Counted from the first letter of the stretch, positions 36,661 through 45,301 are shown. The stretch is 64,000 nt of DNA from Polaribacter sp. HaHaR_3_91 (GCF_019278525.1 NZ_CP058986.1:806001-870000); one strand, 5' to 3'. A program made the numbers and translations. The notes: generated by a model from the letters alone, not told the origin.

Positions 36661-37734
36661 CTAAAACAATGCAAAAGCAATAAAGGAAATAAAAACAACA
36701 CCTAATGAAGTGAAAATCATAAATAAAACATTTGCAAATAAGTATTTAAATAATGTTTTAATAAAGCTTTGTTCGTAAAAGTTTTTCATTGCTAGAAATA
36801 AATATAATAAAAAAAGCAATAAAAATAAACCTGCATAACTGTCTGTTTTTATAAAGATGTTTAGAATATAAAAAATTGAAAGCAGCAAGAAAAAGAGGGT
36901 TTGCGTATGGAAAACAAATATTAAATGTTCTACATAGGTAAACTTACTTCGGATGTAAATAAATTTTAAAAAGAGTGTAAATAAGGGTAGTAGTATAAAT
37001 AACGCAATTGAAGAGTAGGAAAGAAATTGCTTTTTTAACTTTTTGGAAACTGTGCTATCTGTATAAATAGTATTGATTAACTGAGACCTAGAATACCAAA
37101 ATTTATTAGAAAAACTTTTATGTATTTTTAGACTATCTAAAGCGTCATCTACATAAAGGTTAGGGTGCTGTTTTTGAAACTTCAACATTTTAACTATTTT
37201 TATTTCTTTGCCACCAACTTTAAGGAATGGCATTTTAGAAATAGTATCTTTAATAGCAGTTAATGTGGAATCTGTTTCTTTTAAATTTAAGATAGAATCC
37301 TTTTTTTGATCTTCTTTTAAATTGAGATTTATAGCATTAAAAATATCCGTATTGTTCGGATTTTTCCCATTTCTAAAATTATTAAAATCGTTATAGCTAT
37401 CTGTAATACCAATAATTAAAAAGAAGATAACAGAAACAGTTAAGTAGAATTTAAATGGGTTAGAATAACGCTGTCTTTTCCCTGCAATGTAATTTTTAGA
37501 AACCTCTCCGGGTCTTATTAAAAGTGGAATTAATGTTTTCCAAAATTTAGCATCAAAATTAAACAACCCATTAAATAAATGATGAATAAAGCTGTAAAAA
37601 GTAATTCTATTTCCTTTATTCTCTTGGCCACAATCTGGACAAAATTTTTCATGTCCACTAAAAGGATGCCCACAATTTAAACATGCAGGATCTTTTATGA
37701 TAATTGTTTTCTTTTTAGATTTGGTTAGTTTAAT
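36661..37734 (-). CDS. DUF3667 membrane protein with N-terminal zinc ribbon (probable ATT start)
   Basis: The frame reads through a zinc ribbon, CLNC (Cys18, Cys21) and CPDC (Cys32, Cys35), into the DUF3667 segment SFIHHLFNGLFNFDAKFW and then four to five membrane helices. No ATG, GTG or TTG lies upstream of the ribbon in this frame; the first is a TTG at 37566, inside the conserved segment. The best start is ATT at 37734 (357 residues), overlapping the apaG stop by 10 nt, so translation would be coupled. The function of DUF3667 proteins is unknown. Confidence 0.72.
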   Translation of the reverse strand: MKLTKSKKKTIIIKDPACLNCGHPFSGHEKFCPDCGQENKGNRITFYSFIHHLFNGLFNFDAKFWKTLIPLLIRPGEVSKNYIAGKRQRYSNPFKFYLTVSVIFFLIIGITDSYNDFNNFRNGKNPNNTDIFNAINLNLKEDQKKDSILNLKETDSTLTAIKDTISKMPFLKVGGKEIKIVKMLKFQKQHPNLYVDDALDSLKIHKSFSNKFWYSRSQLINTIYTDSTVSKKLKKQFLSYSSIALFILLPLFTLFLKFIYIRSKFTYVEHLIFVFHTQTLFFLLLSIFYILNIFIKTDSYAGLFLLLFLLYLFLAMKNFYEQSFIKTLFKYLFANVLFMIFTSLGVVFISFIAFALF

Positions 37735-38111
37735 GTTGATAAGGTGGTTAGTTGAAAGGTTGGTATAATTACTTTAAATTGTTCAAAAGTTTCTAGGTTT
37801 ATCATGGTGTAAAACCCTTTCATGGCGCCAATGTTAGATTCTAAAAAACAACCAGAACCATACTTATATATGTCGTTTGGTTTTAAAATTGGTGTTTGTC
37901 CTACAACACCTTCTCCACTTACAATTTCTGTGTTATTAAGTGTATCAAAAATTGTCCAAAATCGATCTGTTAGTTTTACAGTTTCGGTAGATTTATTTTC
38001 AATAGTAATTATATACCCAAAAATGTGGTGCAGTCTGTTGTTTCTATAATTTGTGCCTTTGTATTTAGTATCAACAGAAATTTTTATGCCTTTTGTAATT
38101 TGGTTTATCAT
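37725..38111 (-). CDS. apaG: ApaG-family protein
   Basis: The 128 residues show the ApaG fibronectin-like fold: YIITIENKSTETVKLTDRFW, SGEGVVGQTPILKPNDIYKYGSG and GAMKGFYTM. ApaG was linked to Co2+/Mg2+ resistance in Enterobacteria, and the related eukaryotic domain occurs in F-box proteins. The biochemical role is unclear. It starts the apaG-DUF3667 pair. Confidence 0.9.
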   Translation of the reverse strand: MINQITKGIKISVDTKYKGTNYRNNRLHHIFGYIITIENKSTETVKLTDRFWTIFDTLNNTEIVSGEGVVGQTPILKPNDIYKYGSGCFLESNIGAMKGFYTMINLETFEQFKVIIPTFQLTTLSTLN

Positions 38112-38319
38112 TGATAGTAAATGTAGTTTTTTTGATTTTAAATTACAAATGATTTTTAATCTGATTTATGTTTTTTTTAAATTATAGTACATATATGATT
38201 GGTTTTCTCATAAACAACTTTTACAAGATCTAAATATTCATAGATAGGGGCTACTCTGTTATTCTTTTTAGTTTTTTGTGTAATACATTTTCTTATTATG
38301 GACGCTCTTCTATCTTAGA

Positions 38320-38346
38320 TTGTGTAAAGTTTACTCATTTACACAA
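38320..38346. promoter_or_regulatory. Dyad upstream of the PepSY-like array (candidate activator site)
   Basis: TTGTGTAAA (38320-38328) and TTTACACAA (38338-38346) are perfect 9-bp inverted arms around 9 nt. A further half-site-like TTTTACAC lies just downstream. It is about 110 nt upstream of the candidate sigma-54 promoter, a usual position for an NtrC-type enhancer. Confidence 0.5.
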
Positions 38347-38455
38347 TTAATTACACATGTTTTACACGGGTTAATTAAAGTGGTATAAAAGCGACGGAGT
38401 TCTAAGTTCTTGTTTTTAAAGTGTTTACTGATGATTGTTGCGAAGTAATTCTACA

Positions 38456-38471
38456 TGGCATATTTATTTCT
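38456..38471 (+). promoter_or_regulatory. Candidate sigma-54 promoter of the PepSY-like array
   Basis: TGGCATATTTATTTCT agrees with TGGCAYRNNNNTTGCW at every fixed position except the G of the -12 GC, which is T. No TTG/TAnnTTTG promoter is evident nearby. The sigma-54-dependent regulator gene that follows the array supports this reading. Confidence 0.5.
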
Positions 38472-38513
38472 ATATACTAATCAGAAATAATAACAACCTT
38501 AAAAACTTATATC

Positions 38514-38849
38514 ATGAAAAAATTAATTTTTACAGTAGCAGTAGCAATTTTATCAAGTGGAGTTTCAATCTCAGCAGCAAACATCAACAATAGTAATCAT
38601 TCTGATGAAGTAATTGTGATGACAGTAAATGAAGAATTTAAAGAAGTTGCTTTAGAAGATTTGCCAGAAGCAGTAAGTAATGCAATTTTAAAAGATTATG
38701 CAACGGCTATTATTGGTAAAGCATACGTAAACGAAAGTGAGCAATATAAAATTGAACTTACTATTGATGAAACTGAAAGTGTAGTTTACGCAGACAAAGA
38801 AGGTAATTGGTTAAAAGAAGAAGATGTTATTGCTAAACAAGGAGCGTAA
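38514..38849 (+). CDS. Secreted PepSY-like protein, array copy 1
   Basis: The 111 residues begin MKKLIFTVAVAILSSGVSISA, a signal peptide, followed by an Asn-rich linker and a PepSY-like domain (about 40-105). The domain shows EFKEVALEDLPEAVSNAILK, YVNESEQYKIELTID and VVYADKEGNWLKEEDV. The fold is related to beta-lactamase-inhibitor-like PepSY repeats; ligands are unknown. It is the first of seven and lies closest to the candidate sigma-54 promoter. Divergent from copies 3-6 but clearly homologous. Confidence 0.85.
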   Translation: MKKLIFTVAVAILSSGVSISAANINNSNHSDEVIVMTVNEEFKEVALEDLPEAVSNAILKDYATAIIGKAYVNESEQYKIELTIDETESVVYADKEGNWLKEEDVIAKQGA

Positions 38850-38903
38850 TTTTTAAACCAATAACTTTTAACTCAATTCTGAATACCAATTAAGTCCTTA
38901 ATT

Positions 38904-39224
38904 ATGAGAAAAATAATTTTAACTATAACTGTAGCAATCTTAACAAGTGGAATTTCAAGTTCTGCTTTAGCAAACAACAATATTAATTCTAACGAATATG
39001 TTGAGGTAATGCGTAAAGATTTTAAAGAAATTACTTTAAAAGAAGTTCCGGTAGCTGTTAAAACTGCAATTGTAAAAGACTTTATAGCTGCCTTTGTTAC
39101 TAAAGTTTATGTGAATGAGAGTAAGCAATACAAGATTGCACTTACTATAGATGATGAAACAAAATTTGTTGTTTTTGCAGATAAAAAAGGGCATTGGTTA
39201 AAAGATAAAGAGGTAAGAGCATAA
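38904..39224 (+). CDS. Secreted PepSY-like protein, array copy 2
   Basis: At 106 residues it is the shortest and, outside copy 7, the most diverged member. The signal peptide MRKIILTITVAILTSGISSS is kept. The domain reads FKEITLKEVPVAVKTAIVKD and YVNESKQYKIALTIDDETKF, with a net basic character (Lys/Arg-rich end KGHWLKDKEVRA) that contrasts with the acidic tails of the other copies. It lies 54 nt after copy 1. Confidence 0.83.
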   Translation: MRKIILTITVAILTSGISSSALANNNINSNEYVEVMRKDFKEITLKEVPVAVKTAIVKDFIAAFVTKVYVNESKQYKIALTIDDETKFVVFADKKGHWLKDKEVRA

Positions 39225-39314
39225 AAGTGTTGTAGTTATAGGCTAGGGATCTATAATTATAAATTTCAAAATACCTAATCACAAAAAATAATTAATAATT
39301 AAAAACATACAATC

Positions 39315-39644
39315 ATGAGAAAATTAATTTTAACAGTAACCGTAGCACTTTTAACAAGTGGAGTATCAGTATTTGCAGCAAACAATATCAATACAAACAA
39401 TGCAGATGAAATTGTTGTTGTAGTAACTAATGATGATTTTAAAGAAATTTCAGCAAAGGAATTACCAGAAGCAGTTTCTAATGCAATTATAAAAAACTTT
39501 CCATCAGCTACAGTTAACAAACTATATGTAAATGGTAGTGAACAATATAAAATTGATCTTACTATTGATGAAACTGACGCTGTAGTTTATGCAGACAAAG
39601 AGGGGAATTGGATAGAAGAAGGTGATGTTGTAGTGAAGGAGTAA
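39315..39644 (+). CDS. Secreted PepSY-like protein, array copy 3
   Basis: The 109 residues begin with the signal peptide MRKLILTVTVALLTSGVSVFA. The first 50 residues nearly match copy 4 (up to NDDFKEIS), after which they diverge. The domain contains LPEAVSNAIIKNFPSATVNK and ends GNWIEEGDVVVKE. The near-identical N-terminal half with a different C-terminal half points to recombination between copies. Confidence 0.85.
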   Translation: MRKLILTVTVALLTSGVSVFAANNINTNNADEIVVVVTNDDFKEISAKELPEAVSNAIIKNFPSATVNKLYVNGSEQYKIDLTIDETDAVVYADKEGNWIEEGDVVVKE

Positions 39645-39745
39645 AGTTATAATAGTCTATATAGTAAAGTAGTTGTAGGTCTTAGGATCATCAGTTTATA
39701 AATATTCAATCTTAAAGTAATTAATAATTTAAAAAATACAAAACC

Positions 39746-40075
39746 ATGAGAAAATTAGTTTTAACAGTAACCGTAGCACTTTTAACAAGTGGAGTATCAG
39801 TATTTGCAGCGAACAATATCAATACAAACAATGCAGATGAAATTGTAGTTGTAGTAACCAATGACGATTTTAAAGAAATTAGCGTAAAAGAATTACCAGC
39901 AGCGGTTTCTAGCGCAATTGTAAAAGATTTTGGAACAGCAACAGCTATTAAAGCATATGTAAACGGAAGTGAGCAATATAAATTTGAACTTACTTTAGAT
40001 GGAGAAGAAAAGGTAGTTTATGCAGATAAACAAGGGAATTGGTTAGAAGAAGCCGATGTTGTAACAGCTGAATAA
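39746..40075 (+). CDS. Secreted PepSY-like protein, array copy 4
   Basis: 109 residues with signal peptide MRKLVLTVTVALLTSGVSVFA. The PepSY-like domain reads LPAAVSSAIVKDFGTATAIK, KFELTLDGEEKVVYADKQ and ends GNWLEEADVVTAE. The start is 431 nt after that of copy 3, close to the period of the array (426-434 nt). Confidence 0.85.
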   Translation: MRKLVLTVTVALLTSGVSVFAANNINTNNADEIVVVVTNDDFKEISVKELPAAVSSAIVKDFGTATAIKAYVNGSEQYKFELTLDGEEKVVYADKQGNWLEEADVVTAE

Positions 40076-40172
40076 TAGGTCTATATCAGTCAAGAAAAAT
40101 AAAGTAATTATAGGTTTAAAAGTCTTTAATTTAAAAGTATTCAATCATAAAATAATATAAAAATATAAAATC

Positions 40173-40502
40173 ATGAGAAAATTAGTTTTAACATTAACCG
40201 TAGCAGTCTTAACAAGTGGAGCAACAGTATTTGCAGCAAACGATATCAATACAAATAATGTAGACGAAATTGTAGTTGTAGTAAGTAATGACGATTTTAA
40301 AGAAATTACATTAGAAGAATTACCAGAAGCAGTTTCTAACGCAGTTTTAAAAGATTTTCCAACAGCTACTGTTGTAAAAGCTTATGTAAATGGCAGTGAG
40401 CAGTATAAAATAGAATTGACTACTGATGGAACTGAAAGTGTAGTTTATGCTGATAAAGATGGGAATTGGTTAGAAGAATCTGATGTTGTAGTAATGGAGT
40501 AA
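40173..40502 (+). CDS. Secreted PepSY-like protein, array copy 5
   Basis: 109 residues, signal peptide MRKLVLTLTVAVLTSGATVFA. The domain reads LPEAVSNAVLKDFPTATVVK and ends GNWLEESDVVVME. The protein is identical to copy 6 except for residue 108 (Met here, Ile there), so the duplication is very recent or is kept uniform by gene conversion. Confidence 0.87.
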   Translation: MRKLVLTLTVAVLTSGATVFAANDINTNNVDEIVVVVSNDDFKEITLEELPEAVSNAVLKDFPTATVVKAYVNGSEQYKIELTTDGTESVVYADKDGNWLEESDVVVME

Positions 40503-40606
40503 AGTCCGGTTCATAAAAAATAAGTAACACAATTATAGGTCTAAGGGGCCTTTAATTATCACACATTCAATCATAAAATAATTTAATAATATAAAAATAT
40601 AAAATC

Positions 40607-40936
40607 ATGAGAAAATTAGTTTTAACATTAACCGTAGCAGTCTTAACAAGTGGAGCAACAGTATTTGCAGCAAACGATATCAATACTAACAATGTAGACG
40701 AAATTGTAGTTGTAGTAAGTAATGACGATTTTAAAGAAATTACATTAGAAGAATTACCAGAAGCAGTTTCTAACGCAGTTTTAAAAGATTTTCCAACAGC
40801 TACTGTTGTAAAAGCTTATGTAAATGGCAGTGAGCAGTATAAAATAGAATTGACTACTGATGGAACTGAAAGTGTAGTTTACGCTGATAAAGATGGAAAT
40901 TGGTTAGAAGAATCTGATGTTGTAGTAATAGAGTAA
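40607..40936 (+). CDS. Secreted PepSY-like protein, array copy 6
   Basis: 109 residues, differing from copy 5 only at residue 108. Nucleotide differences within the gene are few and mostly silent. The flanking spacer is also closely related to those of copies 5 and 7 (AATTATAGGTCTAAGG...). Confidence 0.87.
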   Translation: MRKLVLTLTVAVLTSGATVFAANDINTNNVDEIVVVVSNDDFKEITLEELPEAVSNAVLKDFPTATVVKAYVNGSEQYKIELTTDGTESVVYADKDGNWLEESDVVVIE

Positions 40937-41032
40937 AGTCTGGTTCATAAAAACAAGTAACACAATTATAGGTCTAAGGGATCTTTAATTATCACAAATT
41001 CAATTATAAAATAATCAAAAAAATATAAAATC

Positions 41033-41395
41033 ATGAGAAAATTAGTTTTAACATTAACTGTAGCAGTTTTAACAAGTGGAGCAACAGTATTTGCAGCGAA
41101 CGATATTAATACCAATAATGTAGACGAAATTGTGATGGTAGCAACCAATGACGATTTTAAAGAAATTGAAATAAAGGAATTACCAGAAGCAGTTTCTACC
41201 TCAATTTCAAGAGATTTTTCTACAGCCACTGTTGTTAAAGCATATCTAAATGATAGTGAGCAATACAAGATTGAACTTACTGCAGATGGAACAAAAGGTG
41301 TAGTTTATTTAGATAAAGAAGGTAACTGGTTAAAAGGTACAGACATTATAACAGCAAAAGAAGAAGGGGATTTTAGTGAAGAAAAAACTGAGTAG
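41033..41395 (+). CDS. Secreted PepSY-like protein, array copy 7 with extended tail
   Basis: 120 residues. The signal peptide matches copies 5 and 6, but the domain is diverged (IKELPEAVSTSISRDFSTAT, YLNDSEQYKIELTADGTKGV). The C-terminus is extended with an acidic/lysine tail (ITAKEEGDFSEEKTE). Last gene of the array, followed by a strong terminator 43 nt downstream. Confidence 0.85.
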   Translation: MRKLVLTLTVAVLTSGATVFAANDINTNNVDEIVMVATNDDFKEIEIKELPEAVSTSISRDFSTATVVKAYLNDSEQYKIELTADGTKGVVYLDKEGNWLKGTDIITAKEEGDFSEEKTE

Positions 41396-41438
41396 TAAAA
41401 AGTTTCAAAAATTTTTTAAACTCAATTTTTCAGAAGAG

Positions 41439-41471
41439 AAAGACATTTTTTAATTAAAATGTCTTTTTTTT
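41439..41471 (+). terminator. Terminator of the PepSY-like array
   Basis: AGACATTTT (41441-41449) and AAAATGTCT (41456-41464) flank a 6-nt loop, followed by a T tract. Confidence 0.85.
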
Positions 41472-41501
41472 GATTACAATCAATTTATCTTGATATTTTT
41501 G
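41470..41501 (+). promoter_or_regulatory. Promoter of the NtrC-type regulator gene
   Basis: TTG (41470-41472), 21 nt, TATTTTTG (41494-41501): a fair match to the Bacteroidetes consensus directly after the array terminator. The regulator can therefore be made independently of the array. Confidence 0.5.
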
Positions 41502-41520
41502 TAACAAATGTATAAGCTTT

Positions 41521-42879
41521 ATGAAGGAGATTTTATTAGTTGAAGATGATGTAGCATTTTCAGAAATGTTGAAGCAGTTTCTTAAACGACATAAATATGT
41601 TGTGGAGGTGAGTTATAATATAAAAAATGCTTTGCAACAGTTAGAAAAGAAGAATTACGATTTAGTTTTTACAGATTTACGTCTTCCAGATGGTGATGGG
41701 ATTGCCTTGTTAAAGCAAATAAAACTTAGTAAAAAGGCTACTCCAGTAGTTTTAATGACTAGTTACGCAGAAGTTTCTACAGCTGTACAAGCAATGAAAC
41801 AAGGGGCTTTTGATTATATTTCGAAACCTTTTAACCCAACTGAGGTCTTAGAAGTTATTAGCAATGCTTTAGAGGAAAAGGCAGATGATGTTGCCGAACA
41901 TCAACAAAAACAACAAAAAGAGGCACAGCAAGAAAAAGAAAGAAGTAAAGCAGATACTGGTTTTGTAAAAGGTATTAGCAGTTCTTCTAAAGTTCTTGAT
42001 GAATATATTGCTCTTGTAGCTCCTATTAATATGTCTGTGCTGGTTACGGGTGAAAGTGGTACTGGGAAAGAGGTTGTTGCAAAAACAATTCACTTACAAA
42101 GTCCTAGGCATAACAAACCATTTATAGCGGTAGATTGCGGTGCAATACCTAGAGAAATAGCTTCAAGTGAATTTTTCGGACATAAAAAAGGATCTTTTAC
42201 AGGCGCTAATGAGGATAAGATTGGGCATTTTGAGTCTGCAAATGGAGGAACTCTTTTTTTAGATGAAGTTGGTAATTTGTCTTATGAAAATCAAATACAA
42301 CTGTTACGTGCTTTGCAAGAAAGAAGAATTAAACCGGTTGGAAGTAGTAAAGAAATTAATGTTGATATTCGTTTAATCACCGCAACAAATGAAGATTTGC
42401 TTTTGGCAGTTGAAAAAGGCGATTTTAGAGAAGATTTGTACCATCGTTTGAATGAATTCTCTATAAAAGTCCCTAATTTAAAAGACAGAAAAGACGATTT
42501 AATCTTATATGCAGATTTCTTTTTAAACAAGGCAAACCAACAGTTGAATAAATCTGTAATTGGTTTTTCTAAAAAAGTATTAACTATTTTTCAGAATTAT
42601 CAGTGGCCTGGTAACTTAAGGGAATTGTCTAATGTGATTAAAAGAGCTACTTTATTAACAAAAACAGAAGTTATTGACGTAGATGTTTTACCAAGTGAAT
42701 TAACTAAAGTAAAAGAAAACACTGTTTCATCAAACAAATTTTCTACAAAAGAAAACGAAAAAGTACTCATTATTAGTGCGCTAGAAGAAGCAGGAAATAA
42801 TAAGACTCAAGCAGCAAAATTATTAAATGTTACTAGAAAAACACTTTATAATAAAATGAAAGAGTATGACCTTAATTAA
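41521..42879 (+). CDS. Sigma-54-dependent response regulator (NtrC class)
   Basis: The 452 residues form three domains. The receiver (1 to about 120) has phospho-acceptor Asp52 in FTDLRLPDGDG. A Gln/Glu/Lys-rich linker follows. The AAA+ domain (about 148-385) has Walker A GESGTGKE (177-184) and GSFTGA (224-229), a mild variant of the GAFTGA loop that contacts sigma-54. A Fis-type helix-turn-helix lies at the end (NKTQAAKLLNVTRKTLYNKM). It should activate sigma-54 promoters; the array upstream is the obvious candidate target. It ends overlapping the convergent kinase gene by 8 nt. Confidence 0.95.
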   Translation: MKEILLVEDDVAFSEMLKQFLKRHKYVVEVSYNIKNALQQLEKKNYDLVFTDLRLPDGDGIALLKQIKLSKKATPVVLMTSYAEVSTAVQAMKQGAFDYISKPFNPTEVLEVISNALEEKADDVAEHQQKQQKEAQQEKERSKADTGFVKGISSSSKVLDEYIALVAPINMSVLVTGESGTGKEVVAKTIHLQSPRHNKPFIAVDCGAIPREIASSEFFGHKKGSFTGANEDKIGHFESANGGTLFLDEVGNLSYENQIQLLRALQERRIKPVGSSKEINVDIRLITATNEDLLLAVEKGDFREDLYHRLNEFSIKVPNLKDRKDDLILYADFFLNKANQQLNKSVIGFSKKVLTIFQNYQWPGNLRELSNVIKRATLLTKTEVIDVDVLPSELTKVKENTVSSNKFSTKENEKVLIISALEEAGNNKTQAAKLLNVTRKTLYNKMKEYDLN

Positions 42880-45301
42880 GGTACTCTTCTAAAGTTGTTA
42901 TAAAAATATTTAATTGTTTCTCAAAATCAATAAATTCGGATTTATTAATAGTTGTCGTAGTTTCAAATACTTCTAAATAAGGAATTACGGCTTTTACCTC
43001 CAGCTGCTTAAACATACTAAGCATCTTGTGGCTTATTTCATTTAGCTTCTTAATATCAGTCTCTTCTTTGGCTTTTATCAGTGTTAAGCTATTCTTTTTA
43101 GTGTCTTCTAAAAAAATATGTAAGGTGTTTTTTATGGAAGCAATATCATTACCTAAAAAAGATTGTAAAGATTTTATACTAAAACCTACAGTTGCTTTTT
43201 CAGCACCTTCTACTACTTTGGTTTTAAGTGGTATGCTACTCGACTTAAAAAAGCGATGTAAAACATCTTGAAGTTGGTTAGAGTTAAAAGGTTTTATCAA
43301 TACTTCTGCAAAGCCAATTTTTAAATACTCTTCTCTAGAAATATTTGCACGTCCGGTCATTGCAATAATCGGTTGATTTTTATAAAGTTTATGATTTTTA
43401 AGGATTTCCATAAAATGGATACCATTCATCTTTGGAAGTTGAATATCTGTTATTACAAAATCATACGAAATTTTATCTATAGCATTAATAGCATTTTGTG
43501 CATTCTCAAATGTGTATACTTTAATATTAAATTGTTTTAAAAAATCATTTAAAAGTAGGCGAACAGAAGCATCGTCTTCTACAACAACAGCGGTTAAGTT
43601 AAAAGCGGTAGTTGTCTTTTTAGTTTCTTCAGTTTTTATAATTGGTTTATCAGATAATTTTACCGGTATTTTTAAGGTAAAAGTACTTCCTACATTTAGT
43701 TTGCTATCTAGAGTTAGTTTTCCTCCTAAAAGTTCTACTAATTTTTTAGAGATGGTTAAGCCCAAACCAAAACCTTTTAAATTGTTGTCGCTTGCATTTT
43801 CTGCTTGATTAAAAGCATTAAAAATAGTTGCTTTTTTGTCTTTACTAATCCCGATTCCAGTATCTATAATTAAAATTTCTAAAGTGCTTTTGTGGTCTTG
43901 TTGCTTTATAGAACTTTGAATAGTAATAGTGCCCTTGTTTGTAAATTTACACGCATTTACAATTAAATTATATAGAATCTGTTTAATTCGAAAAGGATCA
44001 CTAATAATAAGACTGTTAATGGAATCGTCCTGTTTAACAACAAAGCGTACAGGTTTGTCTTGAATGATATTTTTCGAATTTAGAATAATCTCATTAATAT
44101 AATTCTCTAGGTTAAAAGGAATAGATTCTATAGCAATATGACCATTTTCTAGTTTAGAGAATTCTAAAAGATCATTTACCAACTGCCCCATATATGTAGA
44201 TGCGCTTCGTATATGGTCTAAATAATTTTTGTCTTTTGTGTTTTCTGTCGATTTTTGGAGTAGTTCACTAAAACCAGAAATAGTACTTAGCGGAGTTCTT
44301 AAATCATGGCTTACCATAGAAATTAACTGTTCTCTACTTTTTAAAAGTGACTGTGTTGTGCTATTCGCCTTTTCTAACTGTAAACGATAGCGCTGGGTTT
44401 TCCAGAAATCACTTAAAATTATTATAGAAAAAATAATAATGATGATAAAACTAATTCCGGCTGCAAATAAGATAATTTTTCTACTCTGGTTTAATGTTGC
44501 TTCTCGTTGCTTGTCCATATTACTAGTGTAGAAAAGGATGTCTTTTTCAAGATTTTCTAACAATTCTTGTAGTTTTCTAGAAATGGTTAAATCATTATTT
44601 ATAAGTTCATTTTGCTTTTTTCTAAGGTAGAAGCGCTGGCTGTTGTTTTTATTTTGAGCCTCTTTTAGCATTTTTCTAGAAATAGAAACTAACGAGTCTA
44701 TTTGCTTTTGTTCAATATTATTGATAGAATCTTTGGGTACGTATTGGTTTAGAGCTAGTGCAAAATTTTCTAACTTAGAACTCGTTCCGTTATCAAAATA
44801 TAAAGGATTTTTAATAAAATCATTTATTGTAATTTTTAAAAGTAAAGAGTCTATAGAGCCTAATTTATTTATAGCTTCAGTTATAGGTTTGTTAGAATCG
44901 TAGTTGGTATTTAGATCTTTTAAATCTATAATATTTTTCAATTTTTTATCAATAATTAATTTTATACTATCTAAAATAAACTCTTGAGAATTGTTAGTAA
45001 CAATAAGGCTCAGTGAGTCTATTTTTGATACTAATTTTTTGTTTTCTTCTAGGTATTCATTAAATTTTGTTGGAGAATTTAACTGTAGTGCAGCTCTAGC
45101 GATGCTTTCATTTTTGTATATGTGGGCTATTAAAGTTCCGGTTCTAACAATCACATTTCTATCGGAGATATCTTGTTTTTGTAATTGTGTAAATGTTTTT
45201 AGTTCAGAAAGCACTAAAAAACCAGCAATAGTTGCTAAAAGACCAAGTATGATGTAGCCTATTATAACTTTAAAAGTAATATTCTTTTTTAATGATTTCA
45301 T
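42872..45301 (-). CDS. Hybrid sensor histidine kinase with receiver and Hpt domains
   Basis: The 809 residues have two membrane helices (about 11-32 and 276-297) around a helical periplasmic sensor of about 240 residues. Then come HisKA with His332 in SMVSHDLRTPL, HATPase (NACKF, DTGIGI, GFGLGLTISKK), a receiver with Asp619 (VITDIQLPKMNG) and a C-terminal Hpt domain with His758 (EISHKMLSMF). This is a full His-Asp-His relay whose last phosphate must go to a separate receiver, most simply the neighbouring NtrC-class regulator. The two genes converge and overlap by 8 nt, so they are not in one operon. Confidence 0.93.
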   Translation of the reverse strand: MKSLKKNITFKVIIGYIILGLLATIAGFLVLSELKTFTQLQKQDISDRNVIVRTGTLIAHIYKNESIARAALQLNSPTKFNEYLEENKKLVSKIDSLSLIVTNNSQEFILDSIKLIIDKKLKNIIDLKDLNTNYDSNKPITEAINKLGSIDSLLLKITINDFIKNPLYFDNGTSSKLENFALALNQYVPKDSINNIEQKQIDSLVSISRKMLKEAQNKNNSQRFYLRKKQNELINNDLTISRKLQELLENLEKDILFYTSNMDKQREATLNQSRKIILFAAGISFIIIIIFSIIILSDFWKTQRYRLQLEKANSTTQSLLKSREQLISMVSHDLRTPLSTISGFSELLQKSTENTKDKNYLDHIRSASTYMGQLVNDLLEFSKLENGHIAIESIPFNLENYINEIILNSKNIIQDKPVRFVVKQDDSINSLIISDPFRIKQILYNLIVNACKFTNKGTITIQSSIKQQDHKSTLEILIIDTGIGISKDKKATIFNAFNQAENASDNNLKGFGLGLTISKKLVELLGGKLTLDSKLNVGSTFTLKIPVKLSDKPIIKTEETKKTTTAFNLTAVVVEDDASVRLLLNDFLKQFNIKVYTFENAQNAINAIDKISYDFVITDIQLPKMNGIHFMEILKNHKLYKNQPIIAMTGRANISREEYLKIGFAEVLIKPFNSNQLQDVLHRFFKSSSIPLKTKVVEGAEKATVGFSIKSLQSFLGNDIASIKNTLHIFLEDTKKNSLTLIKAKEETDIKKLNEISHKMLSMFKQLEVKAVIPYLEVFETTTTINKSEFIDFEKQLNIFITTLEEYLN

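Noticed and set aside
38514..41395. Repeat array considered as a CRISPR or other non-coding array
   Set aside because: The 426-434-nt period is that of intact genes with signal peptides and conserved domains; differences between copies are mostly silent or conservative.
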